From Bacteroidota bacterium (lineage in GTDB: Bacteria > Bacteroidota > Bacteroidia > AKYH767-A > OLB10), in assembly GCA_016722525.1 (NCBI GenBank), contig JADKJB010000032.1, positions 1 through 64,000 of the forward strand: a DNA stretch of 64,000 nt, in the 5' to 3' direction. Within the stretch, counting starts at the first letter, position 1; every line of letters begins with the position of its first letter. The position numbers and the translations under genes are program-made. This document shows, piece after piece, positions 33,394 through 44,487 of the stretch. The notes under the pieces are model-generated. The model searched no databases. It saw only the letters and a list, made by a program, of their open reading frames with translations, and had not been told where the DNA came from.

Positions 33394-35034
33394 TTATCGC
33401 AATAGTACAAAATACCCTGAACGCTTCTCCGGTTTAGTTCTTCCATTTAACTGTAATGCATCGTAACTCAGCTGGTAGGTATAAACGCCTTCACTCGCAT
33501 TTTTGCCCTCAAATTTGCCATTCCATCCGCCGGTAATGCCAATGTTGGAAGTCTCAAATAGCTGTTGTCCCCAACGGTTAAAAATACGAATCTTAAAATT
33601 TTTTACATTAGTTCCTTCTGCATAAAAAACATCGTTCTTGCCATCGTTGTTGGGAGTAAAAGCACCGGGAATAAAGAGTAGTTCAGGACAGTTTTCACCC
33701 ACTTCAGCAATTGCAGTACGGGTACATCCGTTCGCATGGGTAACTACCACCGACCAGTTTCCGGGTTCGGTTATAGCAACCACTTGTGTGGTATCACCAC
33801 CGGGACTCCACAAATAGGTTTGACCCGGACCAGCATCCAACAATACTTCAGCTTCGTTATCGGCGCATACAAAAAGTCCTTGTTGAAATTCCAGCTCTGG
33901 AGTGGCCAGTACGGTCAGCTGGAAGGTATCTCTAACAATGCACCCTCCGTTATTGGCACTCACTGTATATAAACCGCTATCAGCAACCGTAATCTGTGCG
34001 GCAGTTGATCCGGTGGACCACACATAACTGCAGCCGGTACAAGTGGCATCGAGTACTTTCGTAATTCCTTCGCAAACAGCTGTATCGTTGGGTAGCGCAA
34101 CCAAGGAGGTCCTACCACACTAACGGTTACTGCATAGGTGGATTGAATGCCGTTCCAAATGTAGGAGGTAGTAACTCCGGGGGTAACGGTGAGCAGATTG
34201 TTGAATGAGGCTAGCGTATCAGTTGGGTTCGATTGTAACGACCACCAGCCTGTAGTATTCGTGACTCCTAACAAACCGGTGCTTTGGCCGGCACAAATAA
34301 TGGTGTCACCCGTAACACTTAGTTGTTCCGTGATGGTTGTTATGGAAATATCATCGACATAATAAAATGCAGATGTGTTTAATTGTGCACAAGGAGGTGC
34401 AGGATTAATGAAGTTAAAAGCTGTAGTGTTGGCATCGTTTCTGAAATTGCCCAGAGTGATAAATTTTTCACCACCTACAGCCGTATAATAGGAGGTGAGC
34501 AGGGTCCATGAACCGGTATCCGCTACCACATTACTCAGTTCTGCCTGAGGGGTGACCGGAATAAACTGTGCTCCGGTTTGACTCAGTGCGTTAGTGGAAA
34601 AAGTAATACCAATGCGATTTGTAGCATATTTAGATCCTGTGGATCTCTTAAAATAAGCACTTACTTTGTAAAGTTGTCCTCCGGTAAATGGAGCTAACGG
34701 AGCTTGTATATACGTCCGCTGGTTGGCGCTGCCCATTTTTGTGTAAAAACCGGAATAGGCACTACCCCGTGAGCAGTAGTATTGCCTGCAAAATTAAGAG
34801 GCACACCCACATCATTGCAGGGAGGAATGCCTGTGTTAGCATGACAAAACTAAATAAATCAGAGGGATTTCCTGCATCGGTCCAGGGTTGAGCCAAATTT
34901 ATTTCGCCGGGTCCGGTAGGGCAACCCGATAATTGTTCAAAACCCGGATTAGGGCATAAATTTTGGCCAAAGCTGTAAAAATAGTGTAATTGGAAAAGTA
35001 TCAAGATAAATAGGAATCCTGCTTTTCTATTCAT
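33394..35034 (-). CDS. Surface protein with Gal-binding-like N-terminus and T9SS type B C-terminal domain (frameshifted)
   Basis: A signal peptide (MNRKAGFLFILILFQLHYFYSFG) precedes QNLCPNPGFEQLSGCP and a jelly-roll-like domain ending in GGEKFITLGNFRND and YYVDDISITT. The gene at 60179 has the same layout. Ig-like segments with WSTGSTAAQITVADSG follow. The C-terminus (FIPGAFTPNNDGKNDVFY ... IFNRWGQQLFET) is the type B sorting domain. Breaks lie at 34736-34790 and near 34110. Its ATG overlaps the end of the OmpA-like gene (ATGAATAG), making it the last gene of the four-gene T9SS operon. It is probably exported through the PorP/SprF partner encoded upstream and held on the surface. Confidence 0.8.
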
Positions 35035-37040
35035 TTTTAGGTTGTACCAATTTAATGTTAATCAATTCAATTCTTCTTTCAATTGCAGCACCCGGATTGT
35101 AAATTGAATTCCTCTTGTCGCTCAGTACGTCACTCACTCCCTGATCCACCAGATCTTCGCCGGCTGCAACTTCAGTAACTTTTATACTGCCATCAGCAAA
35201 ATAGGGAAGTAGAGCCCCCGAGTTATATTGCTTCAGGTAATTAACGAAACTTGAAATTCGTCTCTTGGAAAGGTTTACGTTATAGCTTGTTTCCGCCAAC
35301 GGACTCGTTCTTCCTCTAACTTCCAGCTCCATTTTAATTCCTTTCTTCAAAGCGCTTTCTACTTTACTGCAGAATAAATTTAATGTTTTCCAGGAGGCTG
35401 TGACATTGTTGTTAAAAAAGTCTTCGACATTTTTCTCCGCTTCAGCCTTCGCTGTTCCTTGTAGAGGTCCGGCAAAATTCAGTTTGTAATCAGCGGTTCT
35501 TGCCACATAATTAGTATATAAATTCTCGTAATTTTTTCGTGTGTTAATACCCATTGTTTTTCTGTCGGGTTCATCGTTGTCAAAATACAATTGCAATGGT
35601 AGAAATTCATCATACGAGGAACGTGATGCCAACACGGTTACTTCATCAGCTGCAGTGACAGGTATTTTTACGGGTGCAACAACCACAACGGTGGTGTCTT
35701 TTAATCACTTCAACAGAATCAGTCGGGGTTATGTTGTAGTAATAAATATCATAGCAACAGGTCTTGCTTCTTATAAACATAGATCCTATGCGATTGCTGC
35801 TAAGCGTGCCACTTTTATTGTCGCGATTGAGAGTGAAATACACATCATTCACACTGGTATTGTAACCGGGTCCTAAATTTTCAGGAAGAGAAAATGTTCC
35901 GTTTGCCTTAACAGATTTAAAAATATCCATACCGCCCAATCCTGTATGGCCATAACTGCTGAAATAAAGAGTTTGATTAGGAGTATCGAAAAATGGTGTC
36001 ATTTCATCATCAAACGTATTGATAGGTTCCCCCAGGTTGGCTGCTGGCGAAAATTGGAGGGCTGCATTAAATTCACTTTTCCATATATCCAGCTTTCCTT
36101 TTCCTCCGGGTCTGTTTGAAACAAAATATAAAGAATAGCCATCTGCTCCGCGAGCTTCTATAGCAGGTTGGGTGGAAGTAAATCCTTCCAGGTTTACTTC
36201 AGTACTCAACTTATTAGGTTTTCCCCATTTCCCATCTTCCCATTTGCTCAGATACATTTCGCAATCAAGTGAAAATTCCTCCGATTGCGAGCAGCGCGTG
36301 AAAACCATTAATTTATAATCAGGACTGAAAGCAACATTGCAATTATGGGTAGGAGCATCGTTAAAAAGGATACTCAATGGTATAGGCGTGGCACTTTTAG
36401 TTTTTGCAGTATTTGCCATGAGCATTCGCGACACATAATATTCATCCTCTTTTTTTGTTGTTTCGTATTTAAATCGAAGAGAGGAATAATAAAGAACCGT
36501 GTCGCCTACCAAATTAGCACCGAAATCTGAATATACAGTATTCACCGGTGTTCCGGCATTATTGAACACGGCACTTGGTTTCTTTTTAGCTATTTCAATT
36601 GCCAGTTTGCAATCCACCACTTCTTTTCTGGCTTTAACTCCGAAATAGGAGGTGTCTGTTGCATGAGTAGTTACATACCGTTCAAAAATCCTTCCCGATT
36701 CTTCATACATGCCCAGATATTTTTTCATTTCAGCATACCTGAAAAGTGCTATAGGAAAGCGGTTATTTTTGTCTCCAATTACGACCTTACCATACCAGGC
36801 TGCAGCTCTTTCATAATCTTTATATTGCCGGCAGGCCTCTGCCATTTTAAAATAGATAGAGAGATCTTCGGTTTCAAATTCCAGTGCTTTGCCATAATAT
36901 TCAATGGCTTCAGCATATTTCGATTTTTCAGTCGCATTCTCACCTGCCGACAAATAGGCCTTTAACGTTTGAGCATATATGCAATCAGTGCCCGTAAAAA
37001 ACAGAAAGATAAAAACGAGAAGCTGTTTGCTTTTATTCAT
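35027..37040 (-). CDS. TPR/WD40-like/OmpA family outer-membrane protein, PorE-like (one frameshift)
   Basis: A signal peptide (NKSKQLLVFIFLFFTGTDCIYA) is followed by three TPR repeats (residues ~25-130). Next come WD40-like PD40 beta-propeller repeats (FSPDYKLMVFTRCS, LYFVSNRPGGKGKLDIWKS, LYFSSYGHTGLGGMDIF). An OmpA-like peptidoglycan-binding region ends the protein (KMELEVRGRTSPLAETSYN ... LSKRRISSFVNYL). This is the layout of PorE and related T9SS-associated proteins. One indel near 35696 splits it; the corrected length is ~670 residues. It lies 3 bp after the PorP/SprF gene and overlaps the next gene by 8 bp. It probably anchors the export or adhesin complex to peptidoglycan. Confidence 0.83.
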
Positions 37041-37043
37041 AGA

Positions 37044-38099
37044 TTAGTACAACGGGCAGGGCGGCTTTATGCCTAAAGGTTTAACTTTTGTGATAATATA
37101 AATCAGCGAAAGTTCATAGCCTCCTCTGCCATTGCTGGCACGATCGAGGTCGGAAGTATTAAAATCGTACGAAACACCTACACCGAGGTTGTTATAATCA
37201 ACGCCGGCGGAGGCAATAAAGGCATCTGACTTTCTTAGCCAACCACCTAAAAGAAATGCATATTTGCGGCCGGGCATTTCGCTGAAACGGTAGCGTACTG
37301 ATGTGCCGCCGGTCAGTTCTTTAAACGAGCCCTGATTCATGAAAATAACTGCCGGTACCAGGTCGAACCTTTCTGCCACAGCAAAATCTGCTTTGAGATC
37401 GGCCTGCAATCTGGGAAACATTTTGACTTTGGCTCCTAAGAAGGAATCATCAGGACGATTGATATGCTGGAAACTAATTCCTGCTCCAACTTTAGCTCGT
37501 TCCGATGCCCGCATCATCCATGCAATTCCTGCTCCAACATCACCATAACCATGATTTTCGCCAGCGAAATTTTCGGTATTACCTGCATTGGGATCGAATG
37601 AGTCACCTGTATATTGCTCATCAAAAGTAAGTGTTGAATAATTTATAGAACGTTGCGAATAACCAATTTGAATTCCGGCACCTAAAAAGTGTTTAGATTC
37701 CTGATCAAGTGATCGTATCATCGAAAAGGAAAGTGCGGCCTGAAATAATCCAAGCTCTGAATCGCCTGCCTGATCTTTATTAATTAACAGCCCGCCACTA
37801 TAACGGTTTTTCTCAGATGAAAGTCCTCCTAATGCCATATCAAATGAACCCGAAAAAGTGCTGTAAGGTGTTGTTACCGATTTCCACTGCCTCCTGTGGT
37901 TTGCTACAAAACGAAGATCACCATTGAATAATCCGGTAAATGCAGGATTTAGATTTAAAGGACTTGCTTCAAACTGGGAATAGTGAATGTCTTGTCCGGT
38001 TAATCGGGAAGGAATAAAATAAATAAACGCAAACACCAGCAGCACCGAACACCTGGATGGTATCCATTTCAAAATAGCAGGAGTGAGTTGTGTTATCAA
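37044..38099 (-). CDS. PorP/SprF family type IX secretion outer-membrane protein
   Basis: An intact frame of 351 residues. After a signal peptide ending in RLTGQ comes the family start DIHYSQFEASPLNLNPAFTG, then FNGDLRFVANHRRQWKSV and alternating beta-strands ending in YELSLIYIIT. The family forms outer-membrane beta-barrels that help type B T9SS cargo to be exported or held at the surface. The start codon appears to be TTG at 38099, three bases after the stop of the upstream adhesin gene, as no ATG lies before the signal peptide. It is the second gene of the operon running from 40477 to 33394. Confidence 0.92.
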   Translation of the reverse strand: MITQLTPAILKWIPSRCSVLLVFAFIYFIPSRLTGQDIHYSQFEASPLNLNPAFTGLFNGDLRFVANHRRQWKSVTTPYSTFSGSFDMALGGLSSEKNRYSGGLLINKDQAGDSELGLFQAALSFSMIRSLDQESKHFLGAGIQIGYSQRSINYSTLTFDEQYTGDSFDPNAGNTENFAGENHGYGDVGAGIAWMMRASERAKVGAGISFQHINRPDDSFLGAKVKMFPRLQADLKADFAVAERFDLVPAVIFMNQGSFKELTGGTSVRYRFSEMPGRKYAFLLGGWLRKSDAFIASAGVDYNNLGVGVSYDFNTSDLDRASNGRGGYELSLIYIITKVKPLGIKPPCPLY

Positions 38100-38102
38100 G
38101 GT

Positions 38103-40477
38103 TTAGCGAACTAATGTAATGTTTCCTTTTTTGAAGAATTTTTCGTTATTGAAACAAATAGCTTCAATATAATAAACATATACGGCAGGGGTGGCGATTT
38201 TTCCTTTATAATAACCATCCCATCCCTTTGCCGGGTTGTTGGTTTCAAATACTTTTTCACCCCAACGGTCATAAATTTTAAATGTCAATTCCTTAATGGT
38301 ATTTCCTCGTACATAAACAATGTCGTTGCTTCCGTCGCTATTTGGTGTAAATGCATTGGGAATAAATATTTCCGGTTCATTGCATAATACGGCCCTCACT
38401 TCCACAAAAACCGAATCGCGATTGCTACAACCGTTTGAATCGGTAATTACAACATAATAAGTCGTATTACTGATTGGATTTGCAGTGGGGTTTTGGATAG
38501 TTGCATTACTCAGTCCGGAAACAGGAGTCCATGAATAGGAAAAATTACCGTTGGTGATAGCTGCCAGCACAACCGTTTCACCAATAAATACAATGCTGTC
38601 CGATATGGTTGCTTCCAATGGTGGAATAAAAGTGGAATAATTAACAGTGACCGAATCAATCGTTGAACAGCCATTTGCATCAGTAACGATTACGGTATAA
38701 GTGCCGGGGCATAACTGTGTGGCCGTATTTCCGGTTTGAAATTGCGGATCGTTCCATGCATATGAAATCGCACCTGTTCCTCCTGCCGAAGCAGCAGTGG
38801 CAGTACCTATACAAAGACCCTCACAATAGGCATCGGTAGCGGTGGTGGAAGCGGTGATGGGTACCGGAGATCCAATTGTTGCAGTAGCTGTTGAAGTGCA
38901 TCCAAATGAATCGGTAACGGTGACTATATACGTTCCGGGACATAATCCTGTTGCTGTTTGGGTGGTTTGAGAGGACGGATCGTTCCATTGAAATGAATAG
39001 GGAGGAATTCCATTACTGATGTTAGCAGTGCTCTGCCCTGTACACAATCCTACACAGGTAACATTTCCGCCGCTAGCAGTGGCTGCAACAAAAGGAGGAA
39101 TTACTATTGTTTTAACAATGGTTTTTCGACAACCTCGGGCTGAAACAACTTGCAAGGTGACCGTATAGGTGCCGGGGCCGGGGTAGGTGTGTGATGGATC
39201 GGTGATAGTGGCAACCGGAGAACCGTCACCAAAATTCCAGGTCCATTGTGTGGTGACTCCACTAATTGAATTTGATGAATCGTTAAAAGTGATGTTATAG
39301 GAACAGGGACTGAAATTAAAATTAAAATCAGCTAAGTAAGCCGGAAGCAGCGTCACATTTCCTACTGTGGTATCCGCACATCCCGGATTGAAAGAGGAAT
39401 ATGCAATCAAGGTAACCGTATAGGTACCGGTGTCGGGATAGGTGTAGGAGGGATTTAATGTAAGTGAAGTATCTGCAAGTGTGGTGGGATCTCCAAAATT
39501 CCATAGATAGGTGGATGCTCCAAAACTGTTGTTGGTGAATTGTACCGTATTGCTTCCGCAAGTTAAAATCGGGGTTTGAAGTGCAGCCACCACCAGAGTA
39601 GGACAAGCCACCACGTTTAATTGATAATCTCTTCTTGTTTTACTCAATAATAATCCGTTTCTGTATTCATTCACACACACACCAATCACAAACTGTCCAA
39701 TCGTATTAGGCGTGGCCGTTAGTTGGCCTGTTTGAGAATCAATAGATAATGGCGAGCCTCCTAACAAATTACTAATAGTAAATGGACTCTGAAACAATAC
39801 ACTGTTGAAAGGCGGACCATAGGTGCCTACTGAATTAATGTCAATTACCGGTACGCTTTGTGACGCACCATTAAACGGCGTACAAATTTCATAAACCAGT
39901 GAATCCCCTTCGGCATCGGTGGCAGAATGATCAAATATAAAATCAAGTCCGGCACAAATGAAAGGTGGAGTGGTTGTGTAAAAACCGGGTTGCTGTTTTG
40001 TGCAGGTGACCCGGGAATGGTACAGTAAAAAGTACCACCAACAGTTAAAGGGTCAATTACATTTAAGATCGTTTGGTTCCGGCAACATCGTTGGTAAGCC
40101 AACTGATAGCCTCCCGGCCGGATGGGGAGATTAACATTTGCATAGTAGTTGCAAACACGATAACACACATTCGTTGGCGGAACAAAACAAGGTGAGTTGA
40201 TGATAGGAGGAATGGTAGCGGAATCATTGGGCGTCAAATTCAAATTGGTGATCAACACATTGTTTGCGTCCCATATACCCACAAAAGCAGGATCATCAAA
40301 CGGAGGAACCCCATTAAAACAATCCCGGTAAACAGTGAGCCGAATCCGATATTGAGGAACACCGGAAGTATTTGTACCCAAATAAGTATAATACAGCTCT
40401 CCACCAACAATATGCGTGGCGTCAACTTGATAACCAGGTAACCATAAAAGCAAAATAAAGAGGAGTCTCCTAAGCAT
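38103..40477 (-). CDS. PKD/SprB-repeat adhesin with T9SS type B C-terminal domain (frameshifted)
   Basis: The likely start is the ATG at 40477 (MLRRLLFILLLWLPGYQVDA, a signal peptide), followed by THIVGGELYYTYLGTNTSG. This opening is common in large Bacteroidota adhesins of the SprB type. Then come PKD domains (TYLWNFGDPTTLADTS, TQWTWNFGDGSPV), SprB-like repeats (YSFQWNDPSSQTTQTATGLCPG) and a type B domain (FIPNAFTPNSDGSNDIVYV ... IYDRWGEKVFET ... GWDGYYKG). The frame breaks between 39797 and 39990. It is the first gene of the operon with PorP/SprF and PorE-like partners. It is probably the main cell-surface adhesin of that set. Confidence 0.83.
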
Positions 40478-40602
40478 ACATCTGATTATGTTCCTGAAAG
40501 GGTGGAGTGATTTGCAAATATTTCCATAAAAATACAAAATAATGCCGAATAATGGTGGTTTCTTTCAACGTATATTTGTTCATAAATGGTAAAATAAGTC
40601 CT

Positions 40603-41211
40603 TCACCTTACTTTTACAGTCAATAAATGACGTTCCCCAATAAAACCTTCTAAATTATCACCTTTTTTAACTGGACCAACACCTTTTGGAGTGCCGGTAA
40701 AAATAAGGTCTCCTTTTTTAGTGTAAAATACCGGGATACGAAGGAAATAATATAATCAATTGAAAAATCATATCGGCTGTTGTCCCTGATTGTACCAATT
40801 CATTATTTTTTTAAGACTAAAAAGTAAATTATTGATGGGTTCAAGATTTGTTTTAGAAATAAATTCACCAACCGGCGCTGACGCATCAAAAGCCTTGGCA
40901 AGTTCCCAGGGTAACCCTTTCGATTTTAATGATGTTTGCAGATCTCTGGCGGTAAAATCAATTCCGATACTCAGTTCATCATAATACTTGTGTGCAAATT
41001 TCTCATCAATGTTTTTACCTAATTTACTTATTTTAACCACAATCTCCGCTTCATATTGAATAGCTTCTGAAAAATCTGGTAGAAAAAATGGTTGCCGGCG
41101 CTGTAGCTGTGCCGTTTCCGGTTTCAGGAAAATAACCGGACTTTCATTAACCGGATTATTAAGTTCTTTAGCATGTTCTGCATAGTTTCTGCCTACACAA
41201 ATTATTTTCAT
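40603..41211 (-). CDS. Fumarylacetoacetate hydrolase family protein (frameshifted)
   Basis: It begins KIICVGRNYAEHAKELNNP, the typical opening of short FAH-family enzymes (acylpyruvase or oxaloacetate decarboxylase type). The metal-binding acids are in QYEAEIVVKI and IGIDFTARDLQ. Indels around 40740-40800 interrupt the frame. The continuation DLIFTGTPKGVGPVKKGDNL and RHLLTVKVR with a stop at 40603 is the normal family C-terminus, giving ~203 residues. It starts two bases after the glycosyltransferase stop and so is cotranscribed with it. The substrate in the cell is not determined. Confidence 0.82.
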
Positions 41212-41213
41212 AA

Positions 41214-42239
41214 TTATTGCGGTTTGCCCGGATGAAACACCAGGTCGGTGAATGTTCTTTTATTCTGAATGTAATAATTCCAAACGATGGATCCATCGTA
41301 AATGGTAGCATGCTTGATGTGTTTGATCTGAATGGGTCTTTTTAATTTACCACTGAGCACCCATCCGTAAAATTTCCAATGAGCTCTGAAAACAGCAAAG
41401 CAATCGCCCGGTCCTCCTTCGATCAGGAACTTTATTCCGGCCACTCCATCCAGTATCAAACGTAGCAGAATCACAGGGAAGAGCTTTGATGCAGGTAAAT
41501 TTTTATACAACATGGAAAGATTATTCCTGAAATTAAGGTATGTTTTGCGGGAGTTGTTTTTAGGCAAAGTAGCACCTCCCATATGGTACACAGTAGAAGA
41601 AGGCAAACACACAATATCATAACCCATATTTCTGATGCGCCAGCAAAGATCCACTTCTTCCATATGTGCAAAAAAAATGGAATCAAAACCTTTGGATGCA
41701 TGAAAAACGGATGCCCTGATAAGCATACATGCCCCTGATGCCCAAAAAACAAAAGAGGGTGCATCGTATTGTCCTGTATCTTTTTCTAAAGTATTAAAAA
41801 TTCTGCCTCTGCAAAAGGGATAGCCCCATGAATCAATAAAACCGCCACATGCACCTGCATATTCAAACTTTTCCCTATGGTGATACCACCTCATTTTGGG
41901 TTGACAAACAGCAGTATTAGGATGGGCTTCCATATAATTGACCAATGGATTCAGCCATCCTGCAGTGACTTCCACATCTGAATTCAATAACAAAAAGTAT
42001 TCAGCCTCTACCTGTTTCAAAGCAGCATTATAGCCCTCCGCAAAACCCTCATTAGTGGCATTTTCTATTATTTTTACTTGAGGATAATGCTTTTTTATAT
42101 AGGAAATGGAATCGTCGGTGGAGGCGTTGTCAGCAACAATTACCGTTGCTTGTTCAGTGCTGTGGAGGAGTATGTTCGGAAGAAATTCTTCCAAAAGCTT
42201 ACGGCCGTTCCAGTTAAGGATTACAATAGCGGTCTTCAA
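41214..42239 (-). CDS. GT2-family glycosyltransferase
   Basis: An intact 341-residue GT-A protein. The nucleotide-sugar region is AIVILNWNGRKLLEEFLP with VADNASTDDS. The DxD-like metal motif is LLLNSDVEV, and the acceptor side has FFAHMEEVDLCWRIRNMGYD with the ED-type catalytic acid. The C-terminal region has hydrophobic patches (LFPVILLRLILDGVAGIKFL) suggesting membrane association. The start is TTG at 42239. Relatives (WcaA/rhamnosyltransferase type) build cell-surface polysaccharides. The neighbour at 40603 is cotranscribed but metabolically unrelated. Confidence 0.9.
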   Translation of the reverse strand: MKTAIVILNWNGRKLLEEFLPNILLHSTEQATVIVADNASTDDSISYIKKHYPQVKIIENATNEGFAEGYNAALKQVEAEYFLLLNSDVEVTAGWLNPLVNYMEAHPNTAVCQPKMRWYHHREKFEYAGACGGFIDSWGYPFCRGRIFNTLEKDTGQYDAPSFVFWASGACMLIRASVFHASKGFDSIFFAHMEEVDLCWRIRNMGYDIVCLPSSTVYHMGGATLPKNNSRKTYLNFRNNLSMLYKNLPASKLFPVILLRLILDGVAGIKFLIEGGPGDCFAVFRAHWKFYGWVLSGKLKRPIQIKHIKHATIYDGSIVWNYYIQNKRTFTDLVFHPGKPQ

Positions 42240-42573
42240 AGGGATTTAAAACAGTTTAGAATGGTAAAAGTAGGGAAAATAAGCCTATTTTGACGTAATC
42301 CGGACTATTTCAAATAAATCTGCACCTTTTAATTTGTGATAGCAGAAGTCAAGATAGCGCAGCATATTCTAAAGAAGAATTGGTGCGGCAAAAAGGCTCA
42401 GGAACCTAAAAATACTAAGTGAAATCTGAACCAATTACTAGTTGAAAATTCACCGGGTTATCCCTGAATTTTATCGAAAAAGCAGCAAATAAGTTGTAAA
42501 TTAAAACAAAATGGCGACCATCAAATAGCAGTTAAACGCTTGAGGGAATTCATTAACCAAACAGACGAACTCA
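42240..42573. other. Gene-free gap between the glycosyltransferase and GWxTD genes
   Basis: About 330 bp without a supported reading frame, hairpin or repeat. The short plus-strand frame that crosses it is antisense to the glycosyltransferase N-terminus. Confidence 0.5.
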
Positions 42574-44040
42574 CTATTTCGGGTTTACAAAATTCTCAGT
42601 GGCTTTATTGCCATAATAATCGGTTCCTTTAATTTGCTGATCGAAATCGTTTGATTGCGTATCCCTTTTATGAATAATTAATTGCCATTGGTCGTTGACA
42701 GGTTCACCCTGTGCATCGGAGTGCAATAATGTAAAATCGTTGGTAACAAGATCCGGATTATAAAAAACAAACTTCCTGTTGGTTTGATTTTCCATTTTGT
42801 AATAATGCCATATTTCATAGGGGTAAGCACTGGGCTCCGTATAATTTTTACTTCTGGCATTAGGAGGACCGTACTGAAGGTAGACACGACCTCTTTCGGT
42901 AGCATATCCTGGCAAAATGCGGGTGCTGAATTCCTGTTTTACTTTAATGACTTCTGTATAATATTCGCGCCACGATTGCTCTGGATTGATAGGATTTCTT
43001 TTAACCCAGAAATCATATAAAAACTTCTGCATGATAGTAACATCAGCGAGTTTTAGTTGGTTGTTAAGGAAAGTCTGCTCCAGAGGATGAGCAATTGGCT
43101 GCAAACAGCTGATGTACACAATTAAAGAATCTTTATTGGTTATAAAGCTCGCAAAAGTGTTGGTGACATCGCGGTCTTTGAAATCAGCATCCGCCGGAAG
43201 TTCCACCACATTGCTTCTTTGAAAAAACGAGGAGTTTACCGCCAATACCTCATTTTGTTGATTCCGGATTTCAATAACGAGATTGAAATTTCCGGAAGGT
43301 AATGTGGAGATAGGGATTTCCCTCATGATGGCATTCACTTTTTCAGGATTTTGACGGGAAAACCCTTGCAGACTTTCCACTACTTTTTTGGATTCGGCTG
43401 ATTCAATAAAGTAAAAAATGAGATAAGGAGAAGTTCCAAGTATTTTATCGGTGTTATAGATTTCTGCGTAAAACTTAAGTGTTTGTATGGGGGTTGGAAA
43501 AAAATTATCCACATAAGGCACTAAATCATAACCACTTTTTGTGAGTATAGAAGCCGTTTCACTTTTTGTATAGGAATCCAAAAACTGGATGTCAGAAACT
43601 GCAGCGATATTGTTAAAATACTCGAGTCCGAATAGCTGCGTAACCGTATAGGGCTTGTCCGGTACATTTTTATCGGTAATGGTCATTTCCAGCTTATATT
43701 TTCCATTGGGCAATTGGATCCGTTGCTGATCAAGGAAGCTGAATTTGATTTTAGCCGTATCATCAACTTCCGGGCTCAAAAGATTGTAATTGTCGGTGTG
43801 TTTAACCCCGACTTCATCACTGTATTTTACATTTATGTGAATGGTTCCCTGAAATTTTCCCGAAACATTTTTACTGTAAACTACAGATTTGGCATTTACC
43901 GAAAGGTATGTTTCCACAAAAGGGCCATTTTCAGGAGAATAAAAGGTTTTGAAAGAAAATAACGCCTGCAGGTTTTTTGCACTTATTTTGACCGGACAAC
44001 TCAGTGCCAGTAAAATTAATAAATAGTAGATCCTTTTCAT
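42574..44040 (-). CDS. GWxTD domain-containing protein
   Basis: An intact 488-residue protein with a signal peptide (MKRIYYLLILLALSCPVKISA). The C-terminal half is the GWxTD domain, recognised from KFLYDFWVKRNPINPEQSW, GYATERGRVYLQYGPPNARS and YPYEIWHYYKMENQTNRKFVFYN (in part). The signature itself is degenerate here (DFWVKRN). The N-terminal half is a beta-rich region of unknown role. The family is restricted mainly to Bacteroidota and related phyla and has no known biochemical function. It is flanked by gene-free gaps and looks monocistronic. Confidence 0.88.
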   Translation of the reverse strand: MKRIYYLLILLALSCPVKISAKNLQALFSFKTFYSPENGPFVETYLSVNAKSVVYSKNVSGKFQGTIHINVKYSDEVGVKHTDNYNLLSPEVDDTAKIKFSFLDQQRIQLPNGKYKLEMTITDKNVPDKPYTVTQLFGLEYFNNIAAVSDIQFLDSYTKSETASILTKSGYDLVPYVDNFFPTPIQTLKFYAEIYNTDKILGTSPYLIFYFIESAESKKVVESLQGFSRQNPEKVNAIMREIPISTLPSGNFNLVIEIRNQQNEVLAVNSSFFQRSNVVELPADADFKDRDVTNTFASFITNKDSLIVYISCLQPIAHPLEQTFLNNQLKLADVTIMQKFLYDFWVKRNPINPEQSWREYYTEVIKVKQEFSTRILPGYATERGRVYLQYGPPNARSKNYTEPSAYPYEIWHYYKMENQTNRKFVFYNPDLVTNDFTLLHSDAQGEPVNDQWQLIIHKRDTQSNDFDQQIKGTDYYGNKATENFVNPK

Positions 44041-44487
44041 TGGGGATGGAATTAGAACGCTAAGTTACTAAATATTAGGGAGAAAAAAGTAACATGAATG
44101 TGTCATTTTTTGCAAAAAGGAGCCACCAAATTTTTAGTTAAATAGGGAATAGGCCACAAATTAAATGGCAATTGGAAATGCGCACAAACCTTGCAAGGCA
44201 CTGTTTTCATGGGCGCTCAAACGTACACATATTGGAGGATGGGCAATTGCTCAAAGTCCTATTTCGCTAACTATTCCATTAAAACGATTACAATAACGAG
44301 GTTATGAATCCCTGCTTGAGTGCAAATACCAAGATGTTCAGCAACTTAATGAACCGCTGCATGCCGGCTAGACAGGGCAACTTGCAATGCCAGCTTGTTC
44401 AATGGTGTGAAATACTCACTCTTCAGGAATTTCCGTGCCGGACAGGCTCAAATAGTGGTTCGTTGTTTTTTATAATTCCCGATTTAT
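44041..44487. other. Gene-free gap
   Basis: About 450 bp upstream of the GWxTD gene and downstream of the NmrA-like gene. A 63-codon plus-strand frame (44304-44495) has no family likeness, and no repeat or hairpin of note was seen. Confidence 0.45.
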
